Assembly (NCBI GenBank): GCA_030248135.1
Contig: JASANC010001516.1
Coordinates: 19,476 to 83,475 of the forward strand
Reading direction: 5' to 3'
DNA length: 64,000 nucleotides
Source of the DNA: Theristus sp. LFF4_11
Lineage: Eukaryota; Nematoda; Chromadorea; Monhysterida; Xyalidae
Part shown: piece by piece, positions 11,801 through 22,600 of the stretch
Layout of the letters: each line of letters starts with the position of its first letter
How positions within the stretch are numbered: the first letter of the stretch is position 1
Translations under genes and position numbers: made by a program
Notes under the pieces: model-generated
Told to the model about the DNA's origin: nothing
Seen by the model: the letters and a program-made list of their open reading frames with translations, nothing else
Database searches by the model: none

Positions 11801-11902
11801 ATAGTCACGTTTGGATGATGGATAGGTGAACAGACGCCAGAAGAGGTGTCGTTTTTGCGTGAAACAACACACTGCTGGAGTGTTGCCATGACGCAAACGC
11901 AT
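8806..11902 (-). CDS. MAIP1-like mitochondrial protein, copy A
   Basis: The gene has five exons: 11902-11663, 11419-11342, 10658-10504, 9953-9668 and 9057-8806. Phases close throughout (240, 78, 155, 286 and 252 nt), giving about 336 aa. It is a tandem paralogue of copy B. Shared landmarks are FERRRQAVEERLLALRA, VRPDSW, ERGFLLTD, PYFWP/AYFWP, GALVAFERVASLVAAGDW and the C-terminal MNYIVAP. An extra intron splits the block ending LRAMTT from VVRPDSW, where copy B is continuous. The introns hold a Tc1/mariner MITE (9981-10144) and a tRNA-derived sequence (9342-9422). Whether both copies keep the MAIP1 role or have diverged cannot be told from sequence alone. Confidence 0.68.
9108..9222. repeat. 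Inverted repeat in MAIP1-like A intron
   Basis: CTTGCCCAACGCCC at about 9115-9128 is repeated in inverse as GGGCGTTGGGCAAG at about 9207-9220. This could form a hairpin with a loop of about 78 nt. It lies next to the tRNA-like sequence and may be part of the same insertion. Confidence 0.5.
9342..9422 (-). repeat. tRNA-derived (SINE-head-like) sequence
   Basis: On the minus strand there is a box A (TGGCTGAGTGG) and a box B (GGTTCGAATCC) at tRNA spacing. A 7-bp acceptor-like pairing exists between GGCTGAG and CTCGGCT, with two wobble pairs. The T stem and anticodon stem do not pair properly, so it is not a functional tRNA. A tRNA pseudogene or a SINE head is more likely. Confidence 0.5.
9981..10144. 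mobile_element. Tc1/mariner-type MITE, 164 bp
   Basis: It is flanked by TA on both sides (9979-9980 and 10145-10146). The terminal inverted repeats run about 40 bp, from CAGTTAAACTCTAAATTAGG and the reverse of TAATAGAGCTCGACTG inward to TCAGCTGATTGGTTGG. A second copy is at 55194-55368. The core contains GACTCCGCCTCCCACAGC, shared by both copies. Confidence 0.8.
10170..10260. repeat. Short dispersed repeat
   Basis: The segment around CAAACTCCGGTGG and TTGGGAATGGACG is similar to 15285-15350 in the ANAPC4 gene (CAAACTCTGGTGG, TTGGGGAATGGACG). The family and boundaries are unknown. Confidence 0.45.
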
Positions 11903-12199
11903 GCTGGACGGTGCCTGAAAATCGGACACCGCAGAGTTTTCTGGTAGGTTTGAATTCTGAATTACTTTCGTTTGTACCATATTGATTACGTCAGTTCATC
12001 AAATACAGGATATCTGTTGGATTCCGTTTCAACCGATGTTATCCGAACGTATGACAACTTTTATTGAAATTTTTGGCACGACAAAACAGGGAATGTTCGT
12101 CGGTAAACACGTTCAGACCATAAACATGAAGACACAGACACCCGATTGCGCATTGCGCAGGTGACCGGGAAACGAATAATAATAAAACCGATATTCGAC

Positions 12200-12690
12200 T
12201 GTCTCCTAGATTCGTCGTATTTTATTCAACAATAACACAAGTAAACAAGAAACACATGATCGAAGACCACCCAACCGGAGTGGGCGTACCGCACAAAGAC
12301 CGTGCAGAAGAGGCCGGGTGTGCGTGACGTGATCTGTTCGTGGGGCCCACCACGGTTGGCATTCATTCAGGGTGGCTGAAGCGGCAGCGCAAGCAGCAGA
12401 ACTCACAGATCGGCCATTCGTCGCGTGCGGGCACCCACCCGACCGCCACTGAAAGACCACCAATCTCAAGGCCACAGGACCACCAGTAGTGGCCAAGTCG
12501 GCATGTGTGGCGTTGTGGGCGCTGTGCCGTGCGCGCACTGGGTGGCCAACACGCACACACCATCATGCATACATAATGTGCATTCACAGAACATTATTGC
12601 AATCTGTTTGAGACGCACCACACACGCCGAGAGAACAACTCAATTTTTGCATGTTCACATCATCGTTCGGTGCAGACGAGTGGAAAGACC
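12200..12690 (-). other. Possible small unrecognised minus-strand transcript
   Basis: A minus-strand AATAAA lies at 12220-12225, downstream of a GC-rich stretch with open frames up to about 115 codons. One frame ends in a Cys-rich tail (CEFCCLRCRF). An ATG near 12650 and an acceptor-like ACGGCACAG near 12515 would allow a spliced small protein. I recognise no family. It could equally be the 3' untranslated part of something else. Confidence 0.3.
12220..12225 (-). terminator. Poly(A) signal AATAAA (minus strand)
   Basis: A canonical hexamer on the minus strand at the end of the GC-rich 12.2-12.6 kb unit. It supports transcription leftward but does not prove it. Confidence 0.45.
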
Positions 12691-12767
12691 TTGAGCACAA
12701 ATAGGCCTGTGTGCTCTGCAATCGTTGTTTCATGTTGTTTCACTTTTGAATGTGCGTTCAGCAAAGA

Positions 12768-13091
12768 TGATGTCCAATAAGCGTGTCGAGATCCCTGAGC
12801 AGTATCGAGCCAAATTCAGTTCCCTTCAACGCTTACTGAATGGCACCGAACTGCAGCTTTGTGACAAAACCAGGGTAAAGCGAACGTGCCTGCTTTTCAA
12901 CCTTTCACGCGTTACATTGTAAATTCAATAATAAACATAAATAAACTGCACGTTATTCTGCCACACAGGTTGCTGAACCAGCTGTGTGGTAACTCTGCAT
13001 TACGCAAGGACAAGCATTTTGAAAGCAACCAACTGCAAAGTTTATTGGCTGCATTTGAACTTGACATTTTGATTTGTGATCGGAAAACCTA
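12768..13091 (+). CDS. Small hypothetical protein, two exons
   Basis: Exon 1 starts at an ATG-ATG pair in good context (AAAGATG) and reads MSNKRVEIPEQYRAKFSSLQ onward to KTR, ending at AGG|GTAAAG. An acceptor in the CACACAG...GAACCAG region leads in phase to LCGNSALRKDKHFESNQLQS and a TAA at 13091. The product is about 75 aa: charged, helical-looking, with no signal or membrane segment. AATAAA at 13172-13177 would end the transcript. I do not recognise the family. A divergent partner may lie at 12200-12690. Confidence 0.45.
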
Positions 13092-13666
13092 ATGGCGGCG
13101 AACCAAAATGGCGAGCAAAAATGACCGCATTATTCGGATTTCCAGTGCGCCCGTTCTTTCAGTGTGGTCGCAATAAATTTAGGCAGCGCGTCTGCATTGG
13201 GAACACAATAAGAACAACATATGACCATCAACACCAAAACCAGAAAGGTTGCTGGTCGAAAAATTGAGATGAAATTGAGAAAGTGAAATTCGATTGCGAA
13301 AAAGCTTCAGTCTTTTTGCAGGTAACTCGGAAAGAACCGATTCAGTTGTTTTTTTAATCAAAAACAGCCCTGCACACCAGAACTGTCGACTTTTATTCAA
13401 CACTAAAAAACGGTAAGCACCAACACCAACAACAAAACACGTTTAGCAACTGAACCACGATTCTGAGATCACTGCATTGGCAAAAAAAGTTCACCGTTCC
13501 GCATTATACGCAACAGACTGAAACCACAAAAATCGCAAACAAACAGCTTCTGTGAACAGAGAACTCTATAAGGGATTTCTTGAAGCAGTATTTAGTGACG
13601 CGCAGCTGTGTTACAACCTAGCCTAGCGGTTACCAAGTAACGCTTCATGAATGCCGCTTATCACTG
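13092..13666. other. Convergent intergenic region
   Basis: It lies between the small plus-strand gene and the ANAPC4 stop. A palindrome-like sequence at about 13575-13655 (GAAGCAGTATTTAGTGACGC ... GCTTCATGAATGC) is related to the hairpin at 17415-17500 in ANAPC4 intron 4. It reaches to within a few bases of the ANAPC4 stop codon. Confidence 0.45.
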
Positions 13667-16600
13667 TTATTGACAGCGGGGCACATTGAGCAGTCGCAGT
13701 TTCGTGGCGCAGTTTGAGACGAGCGAGCAGACCGCCCGACTGGCACAAACGGACAACGCCGCGTAGCTGCCCACTGACGTCTTCAACTCGCCCGCGTACG
13801 TGTCCTGCAGCGATGGAAAAGAAGTGACGTGGCACGATTTTCCTCGTTTTCGACTGCGCCGTTTTGTTGGTGCGCTTTGGATTTATTGAAAGCACGGTGT
13901 ACACACATGGTTAAAACTCGAATATCCTGTCAAACGTTGGTGATAGATTAGTCGATACACAACCAAGATTCAAAAACCTGTATAACCAATCATTGCACTG
14001 GAGCAGCAATGTGAACCCACAAAACCACTGAGATTTTGCAAATTTTTATGACGGAAAAGAACGTAGAGAAGAGCAAGAGCGGAGAGGCTGTCGCTAGTAG
14101 AACTGTGATTCCACGAACATTGCACAAATCCACGGCCGCCTCACGCGTCTCGAGGGGCACTTTCACGAGCAGCTGCCTGTCGCCGTGCGCGGCTGTCACC
14201 AGCAGCAGCAACATGTCGTCACCGTACAACTGTGCGTCTGTCACGTTGTATTCAGCGTCTGCTCGCTCGGCCGTGTAGCGCAGTGCAATCGAGTGTGTCG
14301 CGGTCGTGCCAGCATGCCAGTCGAGCACCGTCACCGTTGTTGGCTGCGTGCTCAGCTGCTGCATCCGACGTGGCACGGTGCACACACGCAGCACACGGCG
14401 CGACTCGATGAACTCGTAGAGCTGCTCGTTGGAAACGTTGCTGCATTCTGCAAATCGTAAACGTACAGAGACTGTCAATCTGCTGTCATCAAAAAAAATG
14501 CTGCCCATCTCACTGCGACAGAAATCATCATGGAACAATAAAACGCAACGATTTTGCAGCGCAATTCTGAATGGCCGTTTGTAGTTGACGTTTTCAATTG
14601 CTGCAGTAGCTGCAGAGGAAATGACAAGATCGAGACGACGCAACGCCGAACGCCAGTGCACGTGGCGTGTTGCACTACACGGCCGACCAGCTGCGCAGTG
14701 AACAGCGTGCATTCATTTATTTACCGTGCACGAGCGCGGGCGCGTCGTCGGAGACTGAGAGATCAGCGCGCACAGCGTGCATCGCGTGCTGCAGCGCCGC
14801 CTCGAGCGCGTTCACCTCAGTCACCAACGAGGCGTCACGATTCAGCGTGAATGCCAGCGCCCGTCCATCGTCCAACTCCGTGCGCACGCTGCGTTCCACG
14901 TCCGCCCACCAGTGGCGCGCGACGCTCGTCTCGGCCGCCGATAGCGGTTCGTCCTGGAAGCGATTTGGAAAGAAAATTTAACCGAGCAGTAGTGTTTGTC
15001 TTGTTGAAGATACCTGTTCAGAGTTTAGAGCACGCGCGACTGAGTTATATACGCTGATGTGAATAGACGCAAATCAATCAGCTGCAGGCTTGCCGCAGAA
15101 ATTTATTTCATTCAAAAATCGTCGTTGACAGACAATAAAAAAATCGTTGGATGCTGTTCCATAGTCAGTACTCCGCTGCTTGAGCGAACACACGTATCCT
15201 GGGCTAGTCAAATGACTGGTAGCAATTAACTCTCAAGTTGTCCGTCACAATCAGTCACTTAAATTTTTTTTTTTATTGAAGCACGCTCCCCACCGATTCC
15301 GGAAACCCGAAGGTACCAAACTCTGGTGGGATTGGGGAATGGACGGCTTAATTACTTGCCCGTAAATACTGGCCGACTTTCTCCAGCTGAAACAGCGGCT
15401 TGCCGTCTGGTTGTCTGTCGGTCCAGGGTGTCGCGAACGTGTCCTTTATGAACGTCACCAACTCATTGACGGCCTCGAACTGTCCACCCCGGCTGGCAGC
15501 ATCGTTCAGTGGGTTGGCAAGGTCGCTGGCACTAAGCGACGCCGCTGCTGTGTCGTGGCCGCCTGCAGAATGATGCACCACAGACATTAGTCATTTGCGT
15601 CAGCAGCATTCAAGCAAATCGAATTCAATGCGAATCAGCAAACCACATTCTCTGCCTCACTGTGACTGCCGACTAATCAAGCCGACAAAAGGGCGACTCA
15701 GCAATTCGTTTTTTTGTGCGTACGCACAGACACGACGTTAAAAAACGGTCACGCGATTTAGAAATCGTGTCGCGCGCGCTATCTTAATGCATCACGGACG
15801 CGATTACGTTTACGTGCGGGATTTAGAACGACGTCTGTGCGTACGGACAAAAAAACGCGAAATGGTGTTTTCGCCTAAAGCGGGTGTAGACCACGGTTGT
15901 AGACGAAACAAAACGTCAACCGAAGCACACAACGTACTGGACAGTTGTCTGGTCATGTTGTGCAGCCAATTGAAGAACACCCGGATTTGACGGCCGTTTC
16001 TGTTGATGACCATGCACAATTCGGCGGCTTTCAGCGCAGCGCTGCCAGCGGACTCGAGCAACGCGTCGCAGGCTGCTTCGGTGCTGTCGCTGGTGTGCGA
16101 ACGCTGCAGAGCAGGCAGTTTGAAATTATTGTCGTGGAAAAAACACACACAAATTGGGAGAACACATCCGTTCCGCAACGGAATAGACAGCAGTAGTGTA
16201 CCGTATGCCACACTGCCTCATGGATTACAGTTTGGACTGTGGATTACAGGACTGCAAGACAAAAATACATCAAATGTCACAAATAACAATGATTTTTAAA
16301 TTTTATTTAAAAATTGAAGTTTGAAAAGCAACGTGAACCAGTGAGTTTATTCATTACTATGACCTATTTTTTTAAACGTGCCCCACTGAAATGACGTCAT
16401 GTGCCGCGCAACATGCGCCTGCCGTTCACAGCAAACCAGACTATCCGTTTAGCCGATTTCTTCCCGTAAACAAATGGTGGATGTCGAATCAGTCACACCA
16501 AACTGACACTTTAGTGCCTGTACTTTAACAAACGGGCGTTTTTAAACCAAATGACGTTATTTTAGTCTGGACACGTTTAAATAAATCCCCAATACTCTAA

Positions 16601-19600
16601 TGGGCTTCTAGTTCTGGTTGGTCTGTTGGTCGAACGTCGGAAAAAGTGCCGTGTTCTAGTTTTAGTCATAGTTTTGGCTTATTGACACTGATTGGTCTCC
16701 AAAAAAACAGCAACGTGGACGGAGATCACGTTCGCAACTTATTCAAAAACTGTAAAATAATTATGCGCCAAACGTAACCACTTATACCGATGCGACGCAA
16801 CGTCACAATGTCGCAAAAGCCAAAGCACCGCAGCCGCACGCACGCACCGGCAAGCATTCGCGCAGCAGGTTCGCGTGATGCACGACGGCGGCGAGCGCAC
16901 TGCTGAGGTGGTGTGCCGCGAGCCGCTGCAGCCGCGCGAACATTCGATTGACGCGTGCGATGATTTCGGCCAGTCCCTTCGTCGTCAACTGACACAACAG
17001 GAACTGCTCCATCTCAGCGGACACGGTGCCCAGCACCAACAACACGATCAGCTCATCGGCTACCTGTAAGAGCGCGAGTGTAACGATGAGTTGCGGCACA
17101 GTTTCACGGTCCGCTCACAAAAACGCGTGCGATGATTTGCACAGAATTTCTTGCTCACGCGGCAAAGCCGATTTCACGGCCAGCGCACACTCACGGTCTG
17201 CGGGCGCCGCAGCGAGTCGTTCGAGAGCAACGCGTTCTGCTTCGCGAACGCCGCCAACTTGACGTCGATCTCGAGCAGCACGTCCTCCCAGACGTTGCAC
17301 ATCGCGTGCACCACCGCGCGCACGTACTCGATCGTGTATGACAGCAGCACCGCGCGCGCGCCCACGGCATGCACACGCTACAACAGCGCACATGGAAACT
17401 CGCCGCCACATAAGCAGTATTCATGAAGCAGTATTTCGTGACCGCGTAGCAAACGCATTTTAACACACAGCTACGCGTCACGAAATACTGCTGCATGAAT
17501 GCGCCTGTAACTAGGGTTGGCATGGGAAAAATACCGTTTTCGTATTTTTCCGTTTTTTTGTATTTTTCCAGTTTTTTTCAATTTTGGGCTGTTAGTTTTT
17601 ATCATTTTTTCACTCGTTTCGCAACTTCACTCGTGTCTTGTGCTCTAGGTTTTTTTCTCAAAAAGTCGGTTCTGCAATTAGCAGAAATTTGGTAAAAAAT
17701 TTCTGCAAATGAAATTTGGTTTCTGCAAATTTCAAAAACATGGCGAAAATGGTTTTTGTGCTTGTTTAATGTCATTTTTTTCGTTCTGAGCATCATTTCT
17801 TAACGAGGCTCAAAGTTGCAATTGCCAATTGCATCGTTTTACCGCAGAATTTTTCAAAGATTCAGAAAAAAAACACCAAAACCAAACCAGATTGCCAAAC
17901 CAAACAAATCACCAATCATTCGTTTCAAATCACCAATTATTCAACCTAACAACAACACAATCAATATCAAATGAGAACCCTCATTGCTCAAATTTCGCAA
18001 TCAAAGAATGGCTTCGGTCGGTTCGACGTTCTCAGAGGTGCAAAGGTGTCGGTTTGATTTTGTATCGCTTCCTTGTTTTCATTCCCAGATACTGCATGCT
18101 TACCTGCAATTATACTTGGACCAGGGAATTGAATTCGTTCGCATTTGAATCGTTTCCATTCGTCAGCGATACTGCCCTTGCCCGGGAAAATTGATGAATA
18201 AAACTGGTGCAGATACAGCAGATCGGCATTTCCGTACGCCAGCAGCTGTTCAGATCCATCCATCTCAGACGGTAGAATATTTTGGCAGCCTTGAGAACAC
18301 TGTGCGCGTCTTCGAATAGGTTGCTGAGATTCTCGACCTGCTCGACGACAAACTTGCGCACCGTACCTCCGCCAATGTCTTATTTTTGCATCTTAAGCGC
18401 CATTCATGGAGGTTGAAGCGCGCTGAAGCGCGCTGACGCGCTTCACTTTGCTACACATTCACGAATAAAAAAACAGCGCGCTTCAGCGTGCGTCAGCGCG
18501 CTTCAGTTTTGGAGCACATGCGCATTCACGGCCGCGCGCGCTGAAGCGCGCTGACCAGCTTCATCGTGAATGAAGAAATGAAGCTGCGTCAGCCGCTGCG
18601 GCTTTTTAGGTTTTTTGCCCATTCACGAACGCGCGCGCTGAAGCGCGCTGACGCGCGCTGAAGTGCGCTATCATGAATGATGAAATGAAGCTGCGTCAGC
18701 CGCTGCGGCATTTGATGTCCGGACAGCAAATTTGTGTGTGCCAAATCGCTGATTGTTGCTGTCAGTGACAATCTTTCACAAATGTTGCAAGACTTTTTTG
18801 TTAAATCATTTAGTACTTTTCTGACAGGTTCTGAACAGTATTGTATAGCGTAATTAGTCTAAAAATAAGTGTGACAGTGAGAATACGAATATACTCAACA
18901 AAGCAGAAAAGTAGTGCAAGAAATTTATGTGAAATTTATGTGAACTGTACCCGTGCGACGGTGTGGGGTACTGATTTGCGCAGCCCTTAAAACCGGTGTG
19001 CAGCCCGCAAGAACAAGCTTTGCTAGCTTTGCTTCATTACACCGGCTGCCTTGCAAACTGCAAAAAGAGCCAAATTCATTCAGAATGCTTTTTTGTACTG
19101 TTTTTATGGTTTCACACCAAAAGTTTTCTGATCTTAGGCGCATATTTATTGAAAAATTGTGAAATGGACTTTCGAAGTGAAGAAAAACTTTGAAAGCTAC
19201 ACCGCAAAATACAGTTTTTTATGAACAATTTTGTACGATTTCTGCATTTTGACTGAACATTCTAGGATGCAAACGTTGCTTGCAAATGGTGCATAGTCCT
19301 CAAAATGGTGCACAGCCCTCAAAGTGGTGCACAGCCCTCAAAGTGGTGCACAGCCCTCAAAGTGGTGCACAGCCCTCAAAGTGGTGCACAGCCCTCAAAG
19401 TGGTGCACAGCCCTCAAAGTGGTGCACAGCCCTCAAAGTGGTGCACAGCCCTCAAAGTGGTGCACAGCCCTCAAAGTGGTGCACAGCCCTCAAAGTGGTG
19501 CACAGCCCTCAAACCCGTGTCGAAACAGTGCCGCCGCATAAATTTCTTGCGGCCTGCACACCGGTTTTGAGGGCTGCGCACATCGGTACCCCACACCGTG

Positions 19601-22600
19601 ATGTGAAGTAATTGTTTTCTTCAACTGCGGTTTGGCGTGAAACCTTTTTCCTTTTTTAGCGTTGCCACGGTGTAGAGCATTGCAAAAAAGTTTCATCAAC
19701 GGCAGCACATGATTAGTGAATGTTGCACAAATCAAAAGATCAAAACATTCACTGAAACGGCAAAAACAACTAATCGAAGCGGTATATAGTGTGTACTAAA
19801 CAGCACGTACGGAGACAACACAGACAACAGCACAAAACGATAAAACTGAACAACATTTAATTAATGAATGAATTGAATGAATGAATGAACACCTAGAGAG
19901 CTTCCCGCCTGTCAACTACTATAGTGCAGTGGTAACATGTTGTGCCTGTCAGCACAGAGGCAAAAGTTCGAAACCCGTCTTAGCCCAGTTGTTTTTATCG
20001 TTTTTATCTGTTGGTTTCTTTCACAAACGCAGCACAATAAAACTTACTGTATTCCTCAATTAATTTAATTTTACCACAATTAAATTCATTCTCTTTTTGG
20101 TCTGCATCTATCACAATTGAAAGCGCAGAAATTATGCAAATACGTTTCATTTTTCAGACAAGACGCTGCGGCATTTGGGGTCCGGACATCAAAAGCCGCA
20201 GCGGCTGACGCAGCTTCATTTCTTCATTCATGATGAAGCTGGTCAGCGCGCTTCAGCGCGCTTCAGCGCGCGCGTTCGTGAATGGACAAAAAACCTAAAA
20301 AGCCGCAGCGGCTGACGCAGCTTCACTTCAGGCCTCTTCATCATGCTGGAAGGCGCGCGTCAGCGCGCTTCAGCGCGCGCGTGCGTGAATGGATAAATTC
20401 CCAAAATAAAGCAGGGCTTCACTCACGTCGCTTCATATTCATGATGAAGTGGTCAGCGCGGTAGCGCGCTTCAGGCGCGCTTGATGATGGGCCTTTATGT
20501 TGTGTGGATGATGGATACTTCATTCTAACCAAACAGAAACCCTAACAGCAAACATAATTCGATTGATTATTCTGTTTATTCGAATTTGAATACTCCGTTT
20601 TATTTACGAAGGCAAAGCAAAACGCCAATCAGCGCACAGAACCGCCGAAACTGTGTTTTTGACAAAAAAATTTTGAAATTTTTTTATTGATGTGAAACAT
20701 TAGTAAGGCAAGCACAATATATTGAGAACCAAAGTTTGTATATCTTTTTGCAATTTGCAGAAATTCTAAAAAATTTTGCAAAGGTAAATTTCAAAAAACC
20801 GACGTTTTTCTGCAAAAAAACCCAGTGTGTAGTTGTGAAAAATTGAAATGTTTTGAAAGACTGTTAAGCGAGGTGCAAGAATCGGTGGAGGGAGTGGGTG
20901 ATAATTAATTATAAATTTCCTATTACTAATTTTTTTCTTTGATTTTAGTTGAATCCAGGTTTTAATTGATTATTGCAGCAAATTGTGTTCCTCTATTGTG
21001 ACCAAAGACTGTCCGGTGAAAATGCTGTGGTTTTTTCTTGTGTAATTGGTGGAATATAAACGATTGAGCAAAAGACAATGTTCGATTTATTGCTGACCTT
21101 TTGTGTTTTTAAGCCCAAACAAAATTTATTTTATTTGTTGGTGCACGATATTTTGAACAAAGCATTATGAAAGCTGTTTTCACAAATCGTGGTTCAAGTT
21201 TACAGTCGGCTGCGAAAAATATGTGGGTTTTTACAACTTTTTTGGCTTTCGTTTTTTTTCGGTAAAATTACCGTAATTTTACCGGCAAAAAATGCGGGTT
21301 TTTTACCACGATTTGAAAAAAACTGTATTTTGCCAACCCTACCTGCAATGTTGACGAGACCTGCATTGGCGGGCCTTGTGAAACGTGGCTGCCTGGTCAG
21401 CGTCGACGTCGCAATGGAATGCGCGTACCTGAGTCAGCTGCGCGCCACTGTTGAATGCGGCGACTTTCGCGAGTCGCACCTGCATGGTGCCCGTCTCAGT
21501 GGCGAGCTGCACTGCGAGCGCTCGGGCGTCACTCGACAGAAGACAACTGCGCACGCCGCCGCACTGCCATGCTGACACGTCCAGCTGCACAACACTGCTT
21601 TTTTCGCACAGTGTTCGCTCACAACTGTATTCGCCAAACACTATAAATCTGTTCTCAAATCCATAAACTGAAACCGTGGAAACATCGCTTTTCTTCTTAC
21701 GCCCAGTGGCTTTCGGCTGCTGCAGTGAACGGGCGTCCGTCCCAGCGAGCACTCGTGTTCCGAGTTTTTGGGCAATGGAACAGACCACTATTGCTTGGCG
21801 ACTTGAGGTCGAAACGCCACTTGTTTGTTTGCTTTTTATTTGGTTAGATTCTGAAGATGACCAAAAGTGTCGCCTGGCTGACGCCAAACCGGCGCGGCTG
21901 CTTTCCGCGGTAGTCCGCACAACACAAGGCTATAGACTCCGCCCATCGACCGCGAACGCTCGCTCGACCGCGCCGTTGCACTGCTGCAGTCGAACGTGTA
22001 TAATCGAATCGAACATCAAACGGATGCGCGGTGTGCGCGCGCAACCTGTACAACAGCGAACACGCCATCAAGCAACAGCACAACGCTCTTGCGCTCGTAG
22101 ACGACGGCGAGCATTGCTGGCGCCTGTGCGCCGTGCGTGTCTGCCCTGCGGCGTATCAACTGCAAGCACCACTCGTTTGCGGAGATGCACGCTCGCTGTT
22201 GCTGCTGTTGTTGCTGTGTGCTGCCACTGTTTTTCACTGATGCTGAGCCGGCCGATTGCTCGCTCGAATCCGGCATCGGTGGCAGTTCGCCGAACGACTT
22301 CGAGAACTGGAAAACATTCGCGACACTTTGCGGTAACCAAAGAATGAAGAATTGTTCAACGTTAAAATAAGCTAATAAAAAACAAATACATTCAGCGTGC
22401 TACATTAATGGGCCTTTACCAATGACTGCAGCCCGGTTTCGAACAAGCACCAAAACATCCATTCACACAAAAATCGAATTCTCGAATACCAACTCGAAAT
22501 TGAGTTTTACGTTCAGTTAGTGTCCACAAAAGGTTTGGTTTTTTGGTTCATCTGCCGTTCGAAACAGAGAACGGATGAACCTAAAACATTTGGCGCCCAA

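Larger units (their letters stand above)
17504..21349. mobile_element. 3.8-kb hAT-like element in ANAPC4 intron 4
   Basis: The element spans 17512-21341. The ends are TAGGGTTGGCA at the left and the exact inverse TGCCAACCCTA at the right, followed inward by AT-rich sequence. The flanks CCTGTAAC (17504-17511) and CCTGCAAT (21342-21349) match at 6 of 8 positions, consistent with an old 8-bp duplication. I find no transposase frame. Inside are inverted blocks rich in GCGCGCTGAAGCGCGCTGAC (18400-18730 and 20160-20490), a nested MITE with a satellite, and a tRNA-Asp-like sequence. Confidence 0.75.

Noticed and set aside
19285..19515. Regular 19-bp direct repeats considered as a CRISPR array.
   Set aside because: The units are contiguous without spacers and sit inside a MITE in a eukaryotic genome.
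19280..19611. Three overlapping 78-96 aa frames across the 19-bp satellite.
   Set aside because: They arise because a 19-bp unit without stops is open in all frames.
17504..21584. The hAT termini supplying both splice sites of an ANAPC4 intron (introner-like origin): CAG|GTAGGG at 21343 and CCCTAG at 17512.
   Set aside because: These sites break the reading phase. A stronger upstream donor, CAG|GTACGC at 21429, joins in phase to the acceptor at 17377 and aligns residue for residue with APC4, so the transposon lies wholly inside a pre-existing intron.
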